DNA from: Verrucomicrobiota bacterium
GTDB taxonomy: Bacteria > Verrucomicrobiota > Verrucomicrobiia > Limisphaerales > UBA11358
Direction of reading: 5' to 3'
DNA: 8,399 bases
Assembly: GCA_026225155.1 (NCBI GenBank)
Contig: JAMFSG010000394.1
Span: 1 to 8,399 of the forward strand
Shown here in pieces: positions 5,735-8,399 of this stretch (position 1 is its first letter; each line of letters opens with the position of its first letter). The notes below the pieces were generated by a model. That model searched no databases, had not been told where the DNA came from, and was given only the letters and a program-made list of their open reading frames with translations. Made by a program: the position numbers and the translations under genes.

Positions 5735-6184
5735 AAATTTTAGAAATATTTGTGTGATTTTTCGGAATGAAATTTCTCCCGCGCAAAATGAGACAAAGCG
5801 GCGGAAATGCAAATGCGAAATTTTATTTTGCGGAAACAAAGTGTGATTGCGTTGCGTTGGTGGGGCGAGCGTCCCCGCAAGCCGGACATCGCTTGCAACT
5901 TTGATTGCCGCAGCTCGCGAGGACGCTCGCTCACCAGTTTTCACTTTTCCGAAACTTTTTCCATTTCTTATCGTCCTGAAAAAGTCGGGATGCGTGAGAT
6001 TTTCTGCGCAAATTATGCGCAGCGATTTTCGGACGCGCAGAGTTTGCGCGGGTTGGATTGTTGATTTGCTGGCGAATCCAATTTTTTGCGCTGGCATGTT
6101 ACCTGCGTTGGTTTGGGTGAACCCAGCGTCGGCTTGCATGGACGATTCTGGAAAACAAATAATCAATAACTACAGAAAAATTCT
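5735..6184. other. 450-base divergent non-coding region
   Basis: This stretch separates the minus-strand dehydrogenase from the plus-strand Gly-rich gene and should hold both promoters, though I cannot place either convincingly. It contains the palindromic element at 5859-5935. It also has a perfect small stem-loop, CTGCGCA-AATTA-TGCGCAG (6004-6022), close to further GCGCA copies, an imperfect hairpin CCGA..CTTTTT / AAAAAG..TCGG (5949-5988), and a short TGGGT-GA-ACCCA dyad just before 6130. Reading frames cross it but show no protein-like sequence, and the minus-strand frame continues into the dehydrogenase only because no stop happens to occur. I see no tRNA fold. Confidence 0.5.
5859..5935. 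repeat. 77-base palindromic element (REP-like)
   Basis: The two ends are imperfect inverted repeats. GGTGGGGCGAGCGTCCCCGC on the left corresponds to GGTGAGCGAGCGTCCTCGC, the complement of the right end, with one extra base and two mismatches. The interior has a second stem, GCAAGC (5877-5882) with GCTTGC (5891-5896), around an 8-base loop. The cloverleaf-like fold and GGTGNGCGAGCGTCC ends resemble short intergenic repeats I recall from Verrucomicrobia and Planctomycetes, which often get mistranslated as peptides containing GRSPHQR. It shares GGACATCGC with the 4684-4822 element but has a different outline. Confidence 0.62.
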
Positions 6185-6769
6185 ATGAAATTGAATCGTA
6201 TCATCACATTGTGCGCGATGACGGCGGCACTCGCCTTAAGCACGGGCAGTCTTTTGGCGCAGGATAACGGCGGCGGTGGAAATGGTGGCGGCAACGGCGG
6301 CGGTGGCGGTGGAAATCGTCGCGGCGGCGGCGATCCTGCGCAAATGCAGCAACGCATGATGGACAATTTCCGCGACCAATTAAACTTCACGAATGACACG
6401 GACTGGGACGCGGTGCAGCCGCTGGTGCAAAAAGTTTTGGACACGCGGCGGGACGCTGACAGCGGCGCGCGGCTGATGCGTTCAATGTTCCGTCGCGGCG
6501 GCCAGGGTGGTCAGGGCGGCGATCAAGGCGGCGGCAACAATCGTCGTCGTGGCGGCGGAATGTTCGGCACGCCCAGCCCGGAAGAGGAAGCGTTGCAAAA
6601 AGCCGTTGATGCTGACGCGCCCGCCGCGCAGATCAAAGATTTGCTCGCCAAATATCAGGCTTCGCAAAAAGCCAAGCGCGTCAAATTAGAACAGGCGCAA
6701 GCTGACTTGCGCGCGGTTCTGACCGGCAAACAGGAAGCGCAGGCGACGTTGCTCGGCTTGTTGGAATAA
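6185..6769 (+). CDS. Exported Gly/Arg-rich protein of unknown function
   Basis: This 194-residue protein has a clear Sec signal peptide (MKLNR, then hydrophobic 6-23) with probable cleavage after Ala25 (SLLA-QD). The mature protein alternates low-complexity and helical parts: a Gly/Asn-rich run with RR (27-49), a helical segment with FRDQLNFTNDTDWDAVQPLVQKVLD (62-86), a second Gly/Gln/Arg-rich run (103-125), and a charged helical tail (131-194) ending LRAVLTGKQEAQATLLGLLE. The tail faintly recalls LTxxQ/Spy-CpxP-like periplasmic helical proteins, but I do not recognise the family and assign no function. It ends 27 bases before the pilB-like gene on the same strand, so co-transcription is likely. 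No Shine-Dalgarno sequence precedes the ATG; it is chosen because it begins the signal peptide. The GGC/GGT-rich DNA could vary in length by slippage. Confidence 0.82.
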   Translation: MKLNRIITLCAMTAALALSTGSLLAQDNGGGGNGGGNGGGGGGNRRGGGDPAQMQQRMMDNFRDQLNFTNDTDWDAVQPLVQKVLDTRRDADSGARLMRSMFRRGGQGGQGGDQGGGNNRRRGGGMFGTPSPEEEALQKAVDADAPAAQIKDLLAKYQASQKAKRVKLEQAQADLRAVLTGKQEAQATLLGLLE

Positions 6770-6796
6770 TTCTGGCAAACGCAACTGACGATTCTC

Positions 6797-8399
6797 ATGG
6801 CCATACCGGTTCAAGAACCAAAAGAATTGCTGGGACGCATGGTCGCGTCCCGGCAACTTTCCGCGCTCGATGCCGCTGCGCTCGCGCGGGAAAAAATTCC
6901 GGCGCAGAGCGAAGATGAAATTCTCCGTTGGCTCGCGACGGAATATGGCCTCACTTACACGACGCTTGAGGACGTCAATCCGGATCGTCAGTTGCTCTCG
7001 CTTTTTCCCGCGCGCATTTTGTTGAAGGAAGAATTGCTTCCGCTTCAACGCGTGAACGGCCACGTCGAAGTCGCGACGAGCCGGCTTTTTGCGACGCAAG
7101 GTTTGGACGCACTGAAAACTTTGACCGGTTTGAATTTGAAGCCGGTGCTCGCTTCGACCGAAGCCATCCAGCGCGAAATCAAAAAACGCCTCGGCGTCGG
7201 CGCGGACACCATCGGCACGCTCGACGAAGAAAAAGGCATCCAAGTCATTGATGAAAATGCCGAGGGCAACAATCTCGACGACGGCGCGGAAGACGAAGCT
7301 TCGATCATCCGTTTCGTCAACCAAGTTTTGAAAGACGCGATTGAACTCCGCGCGTCCGACGTCCACCTCGAACCGTTCGAGGACGAATTTCGCATCCGTT
7401 ATCGCATTGACGGCGAATTGCAGGAAGTGCCCGTGCCCGCGCAACTCAAGCGTTTTCAACCCGCGATCGTTTCGCGCGTGAAAATTTTGAGCCATCTCAA
7501 CATCGCGGAAAAACGGCTGCCGCAGGACGGTCGCATCAAAGTCCGCATCGCCGATGCCGACGTGGACATCCGCGTTTCCATCATTCCGATGTTGCACGGC
7601 GAAGCGGTTGTGATGCGTTTGCTCCGCCAAAATTCCACGCTGCGCGGCCTCGGCCAGATCGGTCTCGGCCCGCGCGAATACGAACATTTCAAAAAAGTTC
7701 TGGGCATGCCGCACGGAATTATTTTGGTCACCGGCCCGACCGGTTCCGGCAAAACTTCGACGCTCTACACGGCGTTGAATGAGATCAACGATTCCGTCCG
7801 CAAAATCATCACCGTTGAAGATCCGGTGGAATATCAGCTCAAAGGTGTCAATCAAATCCAGGTCAACGAAAAATCCGGCCTCACCTTCGCGCGCGGATTG
7901 CGTTCCATTTTGCGCCACGATCCCGACGTGATTCTCATCGGCGAAATTCGCGATCAAGAAACGGCGCAGATCGCCGTGCAAGCGTCGCTCACCGGCCACT
8001 TGGTTTTTTCCACGTTGCACACGAACGACGCGCCCGGCGCGCTCACGCGGCTCGTGGACATGGGCGTTGAACCGTATCTCGTCGCGTCGTCGCTCGAAGC
8101 CGTGCTCGCGCAACGCCTCGTCCGCGTTTTGTGTCCGCATTGCAAACAGCCGGACAATTCGCCGACCGCGTTGCAGTTCAAATTAAAATTGGGCATGGCC
8201 GCGGATCAAATGCTGTTCAAAGCCGTCGGCTGCCGCGAATGCCGCAACACCGGATTTTTTGGACGCTGCGCGATTTTTGAATGGATGGACACCGACGAAG
8301 AAATCCGCCAGTTGATTTTGAAATCCGCCTCAACCGATCAGATCCGTGCCGCCGCGCGCAAAGGCGGCATGCGCACGCTCGCCGAAGACGGCTGGCGCA
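6797..8399 (+). CDS. pilB: Type IV pilus / type II secretion assembly ATPase, PilB/GspE family (3' incomplete)
   Basis: The frame runs from ATG 6797 off the right edge, giving 534 residues of a hexameric motor ATPase that drives pilin or pseudopilin assembly at the inner membrane. An N-terminal MshEN/GspE-N domain (about 8-135) is followed by an acidic linker (about 140-168) and the N2 domain (about 169-280), with RASDVHLEP and IRYRIDGELQE. The ATPase has Walker A GPTGSGKTS (313-321, Lys319), an Asp box TVEDPVEY (339-346), Walker B VILIGEIRD (378-386) and a His box STLHTND (405-411). The zinc-binding cysteines Cys446, Cys449, Cys479 and Cys482 are present. The full N-terminal domain and size favour PilB over GspE, but the distinction is uncertain without the neighbours. 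Missing sequence is probably only the last 30-40 residues. There is no Shine-Dalgarno sequence. A long antisense reading frame over it is a shadow. Confidence 0.93.
   Translation, partial: MAIPVQEPKELLGRMVASRQLSALDAAALAREKIPAQSEDEILRWLATEYGLTYTTLEDVNPDRQLLSLFPARILLKEELLPLQRVNGHVEVATSRLFATQGLDALKTLTGLNLKPVLASTEAIQREIKKRLGVGADTIGTLDEEKGIQVIDENAEGNNLDDGAEDEASIIRFVNQVLKDAIELRASDVHLEPFEDEFRIRYRIDGELQEVPVPAQLKRFQPAIVSRVKILSHLNIAEKRLPQDGRIKVRIADADVDIRVSIIPMLHGEAVVMRLLRQNSTLRGLGQIGLGPREYEHFKKVLGMPHGIILVTGPTGSGKTSTLYTALNEINDSVRKIITVEDPVEYQLKGVNQIQVNEKSGLTFARGLRSILRHDPDVILIGEIRDQETAQIAVQASLTGHLVFSTLHTNDAPGALTRLVDMGVEPYLVASSLEAVLAQRLVRVLCPHCKQPDNSPTALQFKLKLGMAADQMLFKAVGCRECRNTGFFGRCAIFEWMDTDEEIRQLILKSASTDQIRAAARKGGMRTLAEDGWR

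Noticed and set aside
4982..5743. 253-codon plus-strand frame across the dehydrogenase gene
   Set aside because: It is antisense to the Rossmann-fold gene and is Arg/Phe-rich with no signal or motif; a shadow.
6686..8140. 484-codon minus-strand open frame over the PilB-like gene
   Set aside because: It lies wholly antisense to an unambiguous ATPase with all motifs. Its composition (rich in Arg, Phe, Asp, Glu) is typical of a codon-bias shadow, and it shows no domain.

Overview
The window looks like ordinary chromosome from a Gram-negative bacterium. It reads best as a Verrucomicrobiota relative (Pedosphaera/Limisphaerales-like), but that rests on style, not on a marker gene. The pointers are an LptD-like outer-membrane barrel end, a Tat lipoprotein and type IV pilus/type II secretion machinery (outer membrane present), roughly 55-60% GC genes, almost no Shine-Dalgarno sequences, and short GC-rich palindromic elements between genes. 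I see no rRNA, tRNA, CRISPR array, transposase or phage gene.

Layout. Bases 2-244 (+) are the C-terminal end of an LptD-like protein. Its stop codon abuts that of a convergent soluble histidine kinase (245-997, -). A 168-base divergent promoter region separates the kinase from ribBA (1166-2365, +), the bifunctional riboflavin-synthesis enzyme. After ribBA come an imperfect palindrome (2366-2435) and a small GNAT acetyltransferase (2440-2889, +) of clearly lower GC. The latter converges on a Tat-exported, probably lipid-anchored flavin amine oxidase (2954-4570, -). Upstream of the oxidase lies a 139-base element with 20-base terminal inverted repeats (4684-4822). Next is a beta-hydroxyacid dehydrogenase-family gene (4850-5734, -), then a 450-base non-coding stretch with a second palindromic element (5859-5935). 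Last are an exported Gly/Arg-rich protein (6185-6769, +) and, 27 bases on, a PilB/GspE-type assembly ATPase (6797 to the window end, +, incomplete).

How the genes fit together. Only the last pair has the spacing of an operon. The others are singletons in alternating orientation, so the window holds several independent household functions: envelope biogenesis, signalling, riboflavin synthesis, two redox enzymes and pilus or secretion. I found no convincing new multi-gene system. The observations most worth following are the three different intergenic palindromic elements, the dehydrogenase whose substrate loop departs from its family, and the Gly-rich exported protein placed next to the pilus motor.
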